The notes: a model not told the origin generated them from the letters alone. DNA of 64,000 bases from JBBQLG01 sp038327655 (GCA_038327655.1 JBBQLG010000001.1:62001-126000), one strand, 5' to 3'. Counted from the stretch's first letter, positions 7,926-16,774 are shown. Translations and numbers: made by a program.

Positions 7926-8921
7926 CTACATCACGGGGTAGGCCGCGCCGGCCACGCTGCCTACCGGCAGAATGGCTTCCAGGTGGGCCAGTTCGGCGGG
8001 GCTGAGTGCCAGATCGAGGGCAGCCACGTTCGCTTCCAGGTTCTTCCGTCGCCGTGTGCCGGGGATCGGCACCACGCCCTGAGCCAGCACCCAGGCCAGC
8101 CCCAATTGGGCCGGGGTGACACCCTTCGTCTCGGCCAGCGTCTGCAACTGGTTGACCAGCTCCAAGTTCCTGTAAAAATTCTCGCCCTGGTAGCGGGGGA
8201 AGAACCGACGGAAATCATCAACCTCGAAATCGTCCGGCGTTCTGATGTCGCCCGACAGAAAACCCCGGCCCAGGGGCGAATAGGCCACGAAACCGATGCC
8301 CAGGTCCCGCACCGTCTGGAGGATAGCCTCCTCTTCGGCCCGCCGGTCAAAGAGCGAATATTCCGTCTCCAACGCCGTGATCGGATGCACCTTGTGCGCC
8401 CGGCGCAGCACCTCGGCTGACACCTCCGACAGACCGATGTAGCGCACCTTACCGGCCTCGACCAACCGGCTCATCGCGCCCACGGTTTCTTCGACGGGCG
8501 TGTTGGGGTCCGTCCGGTGCAGGTAATAGAGGTCAACGCAGTCGGTGCCGAGGTTTTTCAGCGAACGCTCAATCGACTTCTGCACGTAGTCGGGCCGACC
8601 GTTGAGGGCGTTGGTCATCTGGCCCGCATCGTTGATTTCGTACCCGAACTTGGTAGCAATCGTATATTGATCGCGTTTACCGGCAATGGCTTTGGCCACC
8701 AATCGCTCGTTTTCGAGCGGACCATAAATGTCGGCGGTATCGAGCAGCGTAACGCCCAGTTCGAGGGCGCGGTGGATGGTGGCGATGCTCTCGGTCTCAT
8801 CGGCCTTGCCATAGACACTCATCTGCCCGGAGGCCATGCCCGTCATACCCATCAGGCCCAGTCCTTCGGCGGACACGTGCAATCCCTGACTACCTAAGGC
8901 AACTTGTTTGATCGTGTTCAT
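7926..8921 (-). CDS. Aldo/keto reductase
   Basis: 331 residues from ATG at 8921 (MNTIKQVALGSQGL). The AKR catalytic tetrad is visible: Asp in DTADIYG, Tyr in the same motif, Lys in IATKFG and His in LYYLHRTDPN. The NADPH-binding end GIGFVAYSPLGRGFLSG and IPGTRRRKNLEANV is typical of the AKR13-like group. It likely reduces aldehydes or ketones in the cytosol. The longer frame to 9011 adds non-homologous residues and is rejected. Confidence 0.92.
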   Translation of the reverse strand: MNTIKQVALGSQGLHVSAEGLGLMGMTGMASGQMSVYGKADETESIATIHRALELGVTLLDTADIYGPLENERLVAKAIAGKRDQYTIATKFGYEINDAGQMTNALNGRPDYVQKSIERSLKNLGTDCVDLYYLHRTDPNTPVEETVGAMSRLVEAGKVRYIGLSEVSAEVLRRAHKVHPITALETEYSLFDRRAEEEAILQTVRDLGIGFVAYSPLGRGFLSGDIRTPDDFEVDDFRRFFPRYQGENFYRNLELVNQLQTLAETKGVTPAQLGLAWVLAQGVVPIPGTRRRKNLEANVAALDLALSPAELAHLEAILPVGSVAGAAYPVM

Positions 8922-9106
8922 ACGTTGATTTTTTACCCGATTAATTACGTCACAAAGGTCGGCCACGAGGCCCCATGCGGAGCTACACAAACCGGAGTTA
9001 TGGCAACACAAATCGGGGGCGGGCCGCGCCGGTCAGTCTGGTTGATGGGCAGGGAATACCGACCACTCATTCTCGCCCGGACTGCCCGGCTACTCATCGC
9101 CGGTGT

Positions 9107-9490
9107 TTAGTCAACGGTTATCTCCTGCGCTGGCTTGTGTTTCGCACCCATTTCACCCAAATGGGTAAAGGTGAAGCCCCGGTTGTACTTCAGTCCGTAG
9201 CCCAACATCCGGTCCATGGACGAGTGACCGAACAGGATCAAACCAGCCAGTATCAGGTAATCCGTAGCCAAAAACAACCCGGCGATGCCAATAACGATGG
9301 CGGTGGCCTTGTGGTGAACAAGGTTATAGGTGAACGCGCCGGTTTTGGCGTTGATGACATAACCGACCATGCTCAGGTCGGGCAGCAGCAACAGAGCCGG
9401 ATACAGCCACCAGGCAAACGGCAGGTTGGCAAACAAGACAATGGTGCCGGCAAACTGAGCGGCTTCTTCGATTTTGATGAGCGTTTTCAT
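9107..9490 (-). CDS. DUF4260 membrane protein
   Basis: 127 residues with several hydrophobic segments (TIVLFANLPFAWWLYPALLLL, AIVIGIAGLFLATDYLILAG) and the tail block GHSSMDRMLGYGLKYNRGFTFTHLG characteristic of DUF4260. The function is unknown; it is an inner-membrane protein. The preceding gene on the minus strand encodes a Crp/Fnr regulator. Confidence 0.8.
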   Translation of the reverse strand: MKTLIKIEEAAQFAGTIVLFANLPFAWWLYPALLLLPDLSMVGYVINAKTGAFTYNLVHHKATAIVIGIAGLFLATDYLILAGLILFGHSSMDRMLGYGLKYNRGFTFTHLGEMGAKHKPAQEITVD

Positions 9491-9569
9491 ACGGGTAACT
9501 GGGGTTGATTTGACTCTGCTACAAAGGTATTACGCGCTCAAAATCAACTCCTTAACAAAAGATAAGAAA

Positions 9570-10151
9570 TCAGGACGGGATAATCCGCCGACGGATACGA
9601 CTCAACGAAACGGGAGTGATCCCTAAGTAAGAAGCCACGTATTGCAGGGGAATCCGTTCGATGATTTTGCGTTTCGCCGGGGTGCCGATAAACGTCAGAT
9701 ACCGTTCTTCGGGGCTAAGGGTGAGCTGTTCGGCCAGGCGGATATCCAAGCCCATAAACAGGTACTCGGCCAATTTGCGTCCGAAGCGTTGATACGCCGG
9801 AAACTGCTCGTAGAGGGCCGTTAATGCGTCGTACCTGAAGCCGATCAGTTCGCAATCTTCCAGGGCCTGAATAGACAGCGTGCTGGGCTGGCCCGTCAGG
9901 CAACTCAAATAAGCCGCCACTAAGCTGTTCTCGAAAGAAAAATAGGTCGTCTTTTCCTCGCCATCTTTTTCGTAAAAAACCCGGCAGGAACCGCTCAGCA
10001 GAAAACAAACCTCGGTGGCCGTTTGCCCCTGTTGAATCAAAAAGCCTTTCTTAGCAATTGACCGGGTGACTAACTGCGTTTCCAGGGCTTCCCACTCTGG
10101 ATCGGTCAGCTCGACAAAGCGGGTCAGGTAGTGGCGTAATCGGTTGTTCAT
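9570..10151 (-). CDS. Crp/Fnr family transcriptional regulator
   Basis: 193 residues from ATG at 10151 (MNNRLRHYLTRFVELTDPEWEAL). The cyclic-nucleotide-like domain is seen in AKKGFLIQQGQTATEVCFLLSGSCRVFYEKDGEEKT (core only) and the C-terminal winged helix in IPLQYVASYLGITPVSLSRIRR. This short Bacteroidota form usually senses an unknown ligand rather than cAMP. It has no N-terminal iron-sulfur cysteines. It starts 25 bases from the end of the flavin monooxygenase gene, so the two may be cotranscribed. Confidence 0.88.
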   Translation of the reverse strand: MNNRLRHYLTRFVELTDPEWEALETQLVTRSIAKKGFLIQQGQTATEVCFLLSGSCRVFYEKDGEEKTTYFSFENSLVAAYLSCLTGQPSTLSIQALEDCELIGFRYDALTALYEQFPAYQRFGRKLAEYLFMGLDIRLAEQLTLSPEERYLTFIGTPAKRKIIERIPLQYVASYLGITPVSLSRIRRRIIPS

Positions 10152-10176
10152 GAAATACATTGACAAGAGGACTTGG

Positions 10177-11358
10177 TTAGTTTGGTGGCGCGTCTGCTCC
10201 GCTAATGACGGCCATCATATTCGCGATGGCGACCGGCGAGTGCAGCAGGTCGGTTTGGGTCAGGGTTAATCGAGTCGTTTCAGCCGCCCGGATCAGCATC
10301 TGCCGTTCGTAGTGGGCAATGGCCTGACGGATGTCCACAAACGCCGGATTACTCAGGCACTCGCTCAGTTCCAGCGCGTCGAGCATGGCGTGGTTCACTC
10401 CCTCGCCCGCGTAGGGCGGCATCACGTGGGCCGCATCGCCCACCATCGTCAGGTTGGGCCGGGCTTCCCAGGTCTGGTCGAGCGGCATATAATACTGGGG
10501 ACGCGGCACGAAAGGTGAGGTTGACCCGGCGAATAATTCCAGCCAGACCGCGTCCCAGCCCGAAAATGCCCGCTGAAACCAGCGCATCACCTGCGCCTTG
10601 TCGGTAAAATCAACGCCAGCGGCTTGGAACCACTGTTCGTCACACCGGAAGCCCGCGTAAAACGCAAGGTGACCACCCGCTTTCGAGCTGACGATAATCG
10701 TTTTGCTGTCCCCGAAGGCAAAGATTTTTCCCCCTTGCAGCAACTTATGTACGCCGGGCGCGGCTGTTTCGCTGTGATAAACAAGCCCTTCAACGAGCGT
10801 ATAGCCGGAATAAACCGCCCGTATCGGGGTGAGCAGGTGCCGGACCTTCGAATTGGCTCCGTCGGCGGCAATCACCAGATCGGCCCTGGCAGTTATGCCA
10901 TCCTGAAACCGGAGGTGCCAGCCGTCACCGTCCGGGGTCAGGGCTTGCAGGTGCCGGTTCCAGACCACCGTTTGGGGGTTCAGGGAGTCTAACAGGAGAT
11001 TTCGCAGCGGCCCCCGGTCAATTTCGGGCCGGGCCGCTTCCTGACCCACCGGCTCCCCGGAGGATATATGTTCGTCCAGAATGATGTCGGCCCGGTGATC
11101 GACAATCCGCAGCTTTTCCGCGCCGGGCCGGAAGTTGGCCCGAAACGCATCCATCAACCCGGCTGCCCGGAGGGCTTTCAGGCCCGCATCCTCGTGCAGG
11201 TCTAAAGTAGCTCCCTGGTCCCGAACGTCGCGGTTCAGGTCCCGTTCGTAAACGGTTACGCTGGCCCCGCGCTGCTGCAACAGCCGGGCCAGGGTCAGAC
11301 CGGCAGGCCCCGCGCCGATGACGGCAATCCGTTTGTGGAGAATCAGTTGGTCATTCAT
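10177..11358 (-). CDS. TetX-like FAD-dependent monooxygenase
   Basis: 393 residues with the class A flavin hydroxylase motifs: GAGPAG at residues 15-20, DG in VIAADGANSKVR, and GD in MVGDAAHVMPPYAGEGVN. The GATLDLHEDAGLKALRAAGL block and overall length (TetX is ~388) place it near the TetX tetracycline-inactivating enzymes, but many relatives act on other substrates. The gene is divergent from the AraC regulator at 11456 with a 97-bp gap, so that regulator may control it. Confidence 0.85.
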   Translation of the reverse strand: MNDQLILHKRIAVIGAGPAGLTLARLLQQRGASVTVYERDLNRDVRDQGATLDLHEDAGLKALRAAGLMDAFRANFRPGAEKLRIVDHRADIILDEHISSGEPVGQEAARPEIDRGPLRNLLLDSLNPQTVVWNRHLQALTPDGDGWHLRFQDGITARADLVIAADGANSKVRHLLTPIRAVYSGYTLVEGLVYHSETAAPGVHKLLQGGKIFAFGDSKTIIVSSKAGGHLAFYAGFRCDEQWFQAAGVDFTDKAQVMRWFQRAFSGWDAVWLELFAGSTSPFVPRPQYYMPLDQTWEARPNLTMVGDAAHVMPPYAGEGVNHAMLDALELSECLSNPAFVDIRQAIAHYERQMLIRAAETTRLTLTQTDLLHSPVAIANMMAVISGADAPPN

Positions 11359-11455
11359 GGCCGTATCGAGTAAGTAAGTACGGCCACAAAGGTCATAGAC
11401 TGATTCAGGCTAAAATAGCTATATTCAACCAATAAATAGCTCAATCCGGTATCAT

Positions 11456-12433
11456 ATGGCGTTTGACTACATACCCACCGGCGAAGCGGGCTTGTTGGCC
11501 GCGTTCGCCGAAGCAACCGGCAGCGTCGTCATCAACGGGTTACTGACGTTAGCCGACGAACTGGGACAGGGCTACATCCGGGGGTTCGACCTCAACCCGT
11601 CCATCCGAATGATGGTGCATTGCTACACCCTGACCGACGAATTAGTGTTTCGCCGAAGTACGGCCAGCGCGGGCCGGGGCGATACCATCACCATCACCTT
11701 CCACAACGTATTGGTTGCCGCCGGTGGCGGAAAAAACGGGCGGGAGGCCGGTCGAACGGGCAACGGGGTCCCGGCGGTGCAGATTACCTCCGCCGGGATG
11801 GACTTTGAAACGGTTTTCCCCGCCAATACGCCCGTCAACACCATCATCATCGCCGTTCGGGTGGCGTTTCTGGCGGAGCTGGTTCAACCCCACGCGCCGG
11901 ATTCATTCCTGCAAACCTTAGTTTCCGGCACGCAACCGTATGTTTATGAAGCCCTTAGCTCGCCGAAAATCCAGGATACGGCCGCTCAGATTATGATGGC
12001 CGACGTACCGGAGCCGCTCCGCACGTTCTACTACCGGCTCCGGGCCGAAGAGTTGATCTACCTCTTTCTGCGTGAACTCACCGACCGTCAGCTACCCGGT
12101 CAGTCGGTGCAACCGGCGGATGTCAAGCGGATATACGCCATTCGGAACCGGCTGGCGGCTGACCTCAGTGTGCCGCCGAACCTGCCCAAACTGGCCCGGT
12201 TTGCGGGCCTGAGCGAAAGCAAACTGACGCGGTTATTCCGGCAGATTTTCGGCAGCAGCGTCTATACCTACTACCAGACGCTGCGGATGCACGAAGCGGC
12301 TCACCTGATCCGGGAGCAACTATCTATTTCCGAAGCGGGCTACCGATTGGGGTTCAGCAACCTGAGTCATTTCAGCCGGTTGTTCAAGCGGCACTACGGC
12401 ATGACCCCCAAACGGTTCGCCATGAACCGCTGA
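11456..12433 (+). CDS. AraC family regulator (PchR-like)
   Basis: 325 residues. The N-terminal part carries LADELGQGYIRGFDL and MMVHCYTLTDELVFRR, typical of PchR-type regulators of Bacteroidota. The C-terminal half has a double HTH (NLPKLARFAGLSESKLTRLF and SISEAGYRLGFSNLSHFSRL). A Gly/Arg-rich insert (AAGGGKNGREAGRTGNG) interrupts the sensor domain. It is divergent from the TetX-like gene, its likely target. Confidence 0.88.
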   Translation: MAFDYIPTGEAGLLAAFAEATGSVVINGLLTLADELGQGYIRGFDLNPSIRMMVHCYTLTDELVFRRSTASAGRGDTITITFHNVLVAAGGGKNGREAGRTGNGVPAVQITSAGMDFETVFPANTPVNTIIIAVRVAFLAELVQPHAPDSFLQTLVSGTQPYVYEALSSPKIQDTAAQIMMADVPEPLRTFYYRLRAEELIYLFLRELTDRQLPGQSVQPADVKRIYAIRNRLAADLSVPPNLPKLARFAGLSESKLTRLFRQIFGSSVYTYYQTLRMHEAAHLIREQLSISEAGYRLGFSNLSHFSRLFKRHYGMTPKRFAMNR

Positions 12434-12786
12434 CCACACCCGACCGACGGGGAAGGCAGTCAACGTTTAACTGACAGCCTACTCATCTATTTATGCACAA
12501 AAAACGTGATTCACGACGGTGATTTATTGGAGTTATACCCGATTTGAGTCTCTTTTATGATTGGTAACAAATTTATTTAGTAAATTTATGAACTAATTAG
12601 ACTGGCTGTTAGTTTATTAATTGTCTTGTCCAACGAAGGGCAAGCTCAAACCTGACCATCATGAACGCTGTACCTGATTCTTCGGAGCGCATCAGTCCGT
12701 CAACCGCAACGGGCTACCTGTCTATTCTCATGGCACCATCATCGTCAGTTCATTAATCAACCTCAGTACCTCAACCAGTTTCAATC
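12434..12786. other. 353-bp intergenic region upstream of the NmrA gene
   Basis: It is AT-richer than its surroundings and holds no convincing gene. A 32-codon frame at 12661-12756 (MNAVPDSSERISPS...) could be a gene remnant. GTTTATTAATT at 12612-12622 recurs at 22464-22474 and, inverted, at 20973-20983 next to the efflux and MarR genes. Confidence 0.5.
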
Positions 12787-13680
12787 ATGAACATCGTAAT
12801 CACCGGCTCGTTGGGGAACATCAGCAAGCCATTAGCGACCAAATTAATCAACGACGGGCATAGCGTTACCGTCATCAGCAGCAAGGCCGATAAGCAGGCC
12901 GCTATCGAAGCTTTGGGGGCTATGGCAGCCATCGGCTCGCTGGAAGACGCTGATTTTCTGACGGATACCTTCGCCGGGGCCGGGGCCGTCTATTGCATGA
13001 TTCCGCCCAATTTTGCCGCGCCCGACCAGTTGGGGCATTACCAGACCATTGGCCGCAGCTATGCCGGGGCCATCCGGCGGTCGGGCGTGAAACGGGTGGT
13101 GCATCTGAGCAGTTGGGGGGCGCACCGGGAAACCGGCACCGGGTTTATCGTCGGTTCGTACCATGTCGAGCAGATGCTGAACGGGTTGGCCGACGTAGCC
13201 GTGACGCACCTCCGCGCCGGGTACATCTACTACAACCTGTTCAACTACGTGGGCATGATTAAGGGTGCGGGCATGATCGGGGCCAACTACGGGGGCGATG
13301 ACCAGTTGGTGCTGGTGGCCCCCGCCGACATTGCCGCTGCCGCTGCCGAGGAGCTAACCGCCCCCGATACCGAACCCGGCCATACCATCCGTTACGTGGC
13401 CAGCGACGAGCGTACCCCCGACGAAATCGCGCAGAGCCTCGGTGCCGCCATCGGCAAGCCCGACCTGCCCTGGGTCACGTTCACCAACGAAGCCCTGAAG
13501 AGCAGCATGGAGCAGCGGGGATTGCCCGCCCACATTATCGAGAACTCGATGCAACTCGGCAACAGCATTCATAACGGGGCCTTGCGGGAGAACTATATCC
13601 TGCACAAACCCGCCAGGATGGGCCGGGTAAAACTGGCCGATTTCGCCAACGAGTTTGCCGCTGCTTTCGCAAAAAGCTGA
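12787..13680 (+). CDS. NmrA-family NAD(P)-binding protein
   Basis: 297 residues of the atypical SDR class. The N-terminus MNIVITGSLGNISKPLATKL has the NAD(P)-binding Gly-rich turn, and VKRVVHLSSWGAH and LRAGYIYYNLF are typical of NmrA/HSCARG-like redox sensors and quinone reductases. The SDR catalytic tyrosine motif YxxxK is not conserved. The protein may act as an NADPH sensor or small-molecule reductase. The DNA-repair unit begins 50 bases downstream, so cotranscription is possible. Confidence 0.85.
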   Translation: MNIVITGSLGNISKPLATKLINDGHSVTVISSKADKQAAIEALGAMAAIGSLEDADFLTDTFAGAGAVYCMIPPNFAAPDQLGHYQTIGRSYAGAIRRSGVKRVVHLSSWGAHRETGTGFIVGSYHVEQMLNGLADVAVTHLRAGYIYYNLFNYVGMIKGAGMIGANYGGDDQLVLVAPADIAAAAAEELTAPDTEPGHTIRYVASDERTPDEIAQSLGAAIGKPDLPWVTFTNEALKSSMEQRGLPAHIIENSMQLGNSIHNGALRENYILHKPARMGRVKLADFANEFAAAFAKS

Positions 13681-13730
13681 TTCACAGCCACTAACCGGAT
13701 TCATTCGTACACCAAACCGAACCCATCAAG

Positions 13731-14564
13731 ATGCCAACCATCAAACTTTCGACGACCGATAACGGCGTAATCGAGTGGAAAACAACTTCGTGGAACCCCA
13801 TGACGGGCTGTGACCGGATTTCGCCGGGCTGCGACCATTGTTACGCCCTGCTGTTTGCCGCCCGGCTCAAAGAAATGGGGCAGGCCCGCTACCAACACGA
13901 CGGCGACCCGCGCACGTCCGGCCCCGGCTTCGACCTGACGCTGCACCCCGACACGCTCAACCTGCCCCGGACGTGGCGAAAACCCCGGCACATTTTTGTG
14001 GGCAGCATGAGCGATATGTTTCACCCCAGGGTGCCGCTGGAATACATTCAGCAGATCGTGGACACGATGCGGGCCACCCCCTGGCACACTTATCAGGTGC
14101 TGACCAAACGCGCCCGTCGGCTCGCTAACCTCTCGGAACAGATCGACTGGCCGGGCAACGTCTGGGTGGGTACGTCGATTGAAGACGCGAGCCTGCTGCA
14201 CCGGGCCGACGACCTGCGACGGGTCAATGCTGCCGTGCGGTTTTTGTCCATCGAGCCGCTGCTGGGGCCGCTGCCCGACCTCAACCTCGACGGTATCGAC
14301 TGGATTTCATTAGCCGGCGAGTCGGGTCCGAACGCCCGGCCAATGCCCATCGAGTGGGTGCGCGACATCCGGGATCAGGCCATCCGGCATAATCGGTCCG
14401 GCGGTCCGGTTCCATTCTTTTTTCTGCAATGGGGCGGCATGGCCCGGAGTGGCGGGCGGCTGCTCGACGGACGGACCTGGAACGAGATGCCCGTCCGACA
14501 GCCCCTTCCCCGCGCCAACAGCTTCTCAGACAGTCAGTTCATCGTAAACCAACAGCCAACATGA
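13731..14564 (+). CDS. DUF5131 (phage Gp37/Gp68-like) protein with Cys motif
   Basis: 277 residues. The N-terminus holds SWNPMTGCDRISPGCDHCYA, with Cys27, Cys34 and Cys37 forming C-x6-C-x2-C, the hallmark of this family and reminiscent of radical-SAM iron-sulfur sites, plus HIFVGSMSDMFH, WHTYQVLTKRA, VWVGTSIED and SIEPLLGPL blocks. Its TGA overlaps the ATG of the AlkB gene as ATGA at 14561-14564, which implies translational coupling. The biochemical role of the family is not established. The company of two alkylation-repair enzymes suggests a nucleic-acid task. Confidence 0.85.
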   Translation: MPTIKLSTTDNGVIEWKTTSWNPMTGCDRISPGCDHCYALLFAARLKEMGQARYQHDGDPRTSGPGFDLTLHPDTLNLPRTWRKPRHIFVGSMSDMFHPRVPLEYIQQIVDTMRATPWHTYQVLTKRARRLANLSEQIDWPGNVWVGTSIEDASLLHRADDLRRVNAAVRFLSIEPLLGPLPDLNLDGIDWISLAGESGPNARPMPIEWVRDIRDQAIRHNRSGGPVPFFFLQWGGMARSGGRLLDGRTWNEMPVRQPLPRANSFSDSQFIVNQQPT

Positions 14565-15163
14565 GCCATTCCCTGATTCAGGTAGAACCGCCCGTGGCGT
14601 TTTACCCCAACTTTCTGGACACGGCAGAAGCCAACGACTGGTTTGAGCAGTCCAAAGCACTCGACTGGAAGCGGGACGAGATCAACATGTACGGCAAAAA
14701 AATTCCCGTACCGCGCGAAGAGAGTTTGTTTGGCGATGACTTCCGGTACGAATACCGGGGGAGCGTTATCCAGGCAAAACCCTGGCCGGACTTCCTGCTC
14801 GATACCCGCGACCGGATTCAGGCGTTGAGTGGGCTGACGTTCAATTTTGCCGTCGGCAACCGCTACGTGACGGGGAAAGACTCCATCGGCTGGCACTCGG
14901 ACAGTTTTCCGCAGATTGGCAAAAGCCCGGCCATTGCCTCGCTGAGCTTAGGCAGCACGCGCCGGTTCAAGCTGCGCCACCTGGAGAGCCGCGAGGTAAT
15001 TGACTACGATCTGGAGAGCGGGACGCTGCTGATTATGCTGCCCGGCTGTCAGGAGACCTGGGAACACGCCGTGCTGAAAACGTCCCGTCCGGTGGGCGAA
15101 CGGATCAACTGGACGTTCCGGCCCCACCGCGATGCCCAACCCGCAACTTCCCATCAGGCATGA
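14561..15163 (+). CDS. alkB: AlkB-like 2-oxoglutarate/Fe(II) dioxygenase
   Basis: 200 residues. Iron ligands are visible as His112 and Asp114 (GWHSDS) and His169 (WEHAVLKT), with 2-oxoglutarate-binding arginines in RINWTFR (181 and 187). FNFAVGNRYVTGKDSIGWH matches the N-x-Y-x(n)-HxD layout of AlkB. The enzyme would remove methyl groups oxidatively from 1-methyladenine and 3-methylcytosine in DNA or RNA. It overlaps its neighbours by ATGA at both ends: 14561-14564 upstream and 15160-15163 downstream. Confidence 0.92.
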   Translation: MSHSLIQVEPPVAFYPNFLDTAEANDWFEQSKALDWKRDEINMYGKKIPVPREESLFGDDFRYEYRGSVIQAKPWPDFLLDTRDRIQALSGLTFNFAVGNRYVTGKDSIGWHSDSFPQIGKSPAIASLSLGSTRRFKLRHLESREVIDYDLESGTLLIMLPGCQETWEHAVLKTSRPVGERINWTFRPHRDAQPATSHQA

Positions 15164-16050
15164 CCCCGACCAACCCGATCACGCTGCGCTTCACCGGCGA
15201 TTATTCGCTGGCGGCCAGCGTTACCCTCTCCGCCAGTGCCGCCTTTGTCGATACCCTCCGCACCGCTGATGGTGCGGAGGTGCTTGACCTGGCCCTGCTG
15301 CTGGAAGGGTCCTGGAAAACGGTGGGTCTGCGCCTTGACCAGCCCGGCAAAGAAGTACGCGCCCACGTGCTGGACAATCCCGACGGGGCCACGACGGACG
15401 AGATTCGCGCCCGGCTTGAACAGATGCTGTCGCTCGATATTGACGGAACGGGTCTGGCCGACGTGGCCGCCCGCGATGCCGTGTTTGCCGATCTTCGGCA
15501 GCGGGAACCCGGTGTACGGCCCGTCCTGTTTCCCAGCCCCTACGAAGCGGCTGCGCGGGCCATCATCGGGCATCAGCTTCCGGTGCGGCAGGCGGCAGCC
15601 CTCAACCGGCGCATCGCCGAAGACCACGGGCTGCGGGTCGAAGTCGGCGATCATATCATGCACGGGTTTCCGGCCCCGGACCGGCTCGCCGAACTGCCCC
15701 TGATCCGGGGGCTGGCCGTCCGTAAGGTCGAGCAACTCCGCGCCCTGGGCCAAGCCACCGGCGACTGGCTGAGCCGGGCCACGCTACGGGCGATGGATCG
15801 GGAACAGGCGATGGCGCAATTGCAGCAATTGGCGGGTATCGGCCCGTTCTCCGCCGAACTTATTCTGTTGCGGGGCGTTGGCGACGCAGATGCTTTCCCA
15901 AAAACCGAAAAACGGCTCCACCGGGCGATGGCTGCGGCATATCACCTCGGCGACGAACCCGACCTCGGCACCCTCGAACGCATCGCCGACGGCTGGCGAC
16001 CCTACCGGAGTTGGGTGGGGTTGCTGCTGCGGAACACCGTCAGTAAGTAG
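15160..16050 (+). CDS. AlkA-like DNA-3-methyladenine glycosylase
   Basis: 296 residues with a helix-hairpin-helix at LAGIGPFSAELILLRGVG (around 224-241) and the C-terminal GWRPYRSWVGLLLRN block of AlkA-type enzymes. SPYEAAARAIIGHQL is the usual substrate-domain entry. In E. coli AlkA the catalytic Asp lies shortly after the hairpin; here the equivalent stretch reads DAFPKTEKRL, placing Glu250 at that site. This may be a subfamily trait. The gene overlaps alkB by ATGA. It would excise alkylated bases, complementing direct reversal by AlkB. Confidence 0.85.
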   Translation: MTPTNPITLRFTGDYSLAASVTLSASAAFVDTLRTADGAEVLDLALLLEGSWKTVGLRLDQPGKEVRAHVLDNPDGATTDEIRARLEQMLSLDIDGTGLADVAARDAVFADLRQREPGVRPVLFPSPYEAAARAIIGHQLPVRQAAALNRRIAEDHGLRVEVGDHIMHGFPAPDRLAELPLIRGLAVRKVEQLRALGQATGDWLSRATLRAMDREQAMAQLQQLAGIGPFSAELILLRGVGDADAFPKTEKRLHRAMAAAYHLGDEPDLGTLERIADGWRPYRSWVGLLLRNTVSK

Positions 16051-16162
16051 CAACGGGTGCACCCGATAGCAAAAACTACCAGGGGGTTATTCCGTTTTTC
16101 CGGCGCATTATCATCGCTGAACTATTGACCCGTTGGCCCATTTGAACCTGACATGGCGGCTT

Positions 16163-16600
16163 TTACGGATTCCTCATCGCCTGCATCTGATACATTGCGA
16201 TGCGCTCGGTCAGGGCGGTTATTGACGCGCCCCGGAGCCGGTCGTAGTTAAGTTGAAACAGCCAGGTGGCGTGGTCGGCATCCGTATCGGTGCGTATCAT
16301 GAACGAAACCCAGTCGCCATGCGCCTTACCGTAGGGCAGCGGGCCAACCAAGCCCCGCGCCAGCAGGGGTAGCCCCAGCTCGCTCGTCGCGGCCAAATGA
16401 ACCTCGCCATTCAGGTGAATATGACCCAGTTCGGCTTCGTCCACGTAAAAATCGGCTCCGTCCACGCGGGAACGGTTGAACAAATCCCAGTGGGTAGCCG
16501 AAATAATGGTTGGCCAGGACTGAATGGCTTCGGCGGTTTTTTGGCCCGGTCCGGCCAGCACGGGCGCGGGTTTGAGGGGGCCTTTCTCTGATAATTTCAT
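16163..16600 (-). CDS. DUF5519 (luciferase-domain) family protein
   Basis: 145 residues. The pattern RVDGADFYVDEAELGHIHLNGEV, then GDWVSFMIR and DADHATWLFQLNYDRL, fits the small DUF5519/'luciferase family' proteins, whose true activity is unknown. It is convergent with the AlkA-like gene, separated by 112 bases without features. Confidence 0.65.
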   Translation of the reverse strand: MKLSEKGPLKPAPVLAGPGQKTAEAIQSWPTIISATHWDLFNRSRVDGADFYVDEAELGHIHLNGEVHLAATSELGLPLLARGLVGPLPYGKAHGDWVSFMIRTDTDADHATWLFQLNYDRLRGASITALTERIAMYQMQAMRNP

Positions 16601-16688
16601 GCGTCGGGGTTGTGAATCAAGTAAACGAAATTATGCGGTTGCCGGTTTTTCGGAATACTGTGATTCTGCTTTTCGGGATACAGAATTG

Positions 16689-16733
16689 AGTCAGGACGGT
16701 AAGACGATCTTATACCCCTTTCCCGTCCTGACT
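16689..16733. terminator. 11-bp inverted repeat downstream of the efflux operon
   Basis: AGTCAGGACGG (16689-16699) and CCGTCCTGACT (16723-16733) pair perfectly over a 23-base loop. It lies 42 bases beyond the stop of the MFS gene at 16775 on the minus strand and 89 bases before the DUF5519 start. Termination of the efflux operon is the simplest reading, though no clear T-run follows. Confidence 0.45.
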
Positions 16734-16774
16734 AATCGGCTAATCTTCGGTTAGATAACCGCTTCGCTGGCGGG

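Noticed and set aside
7521..8420. 299-codon plus-strand frame
   Set aside because: Antisense to parts of the AraC and aldo/keto reductase genes.
8953..8960. CAAAGGTC/CAAAGGTA boxes (also 9522, 11387, 58961) as -7 promoter elements
   Set aside because: They resemble TAnnTTTG on the minus strand, but none had a TTG-type -33 element at 19 bases, so they were not listed as promoters.
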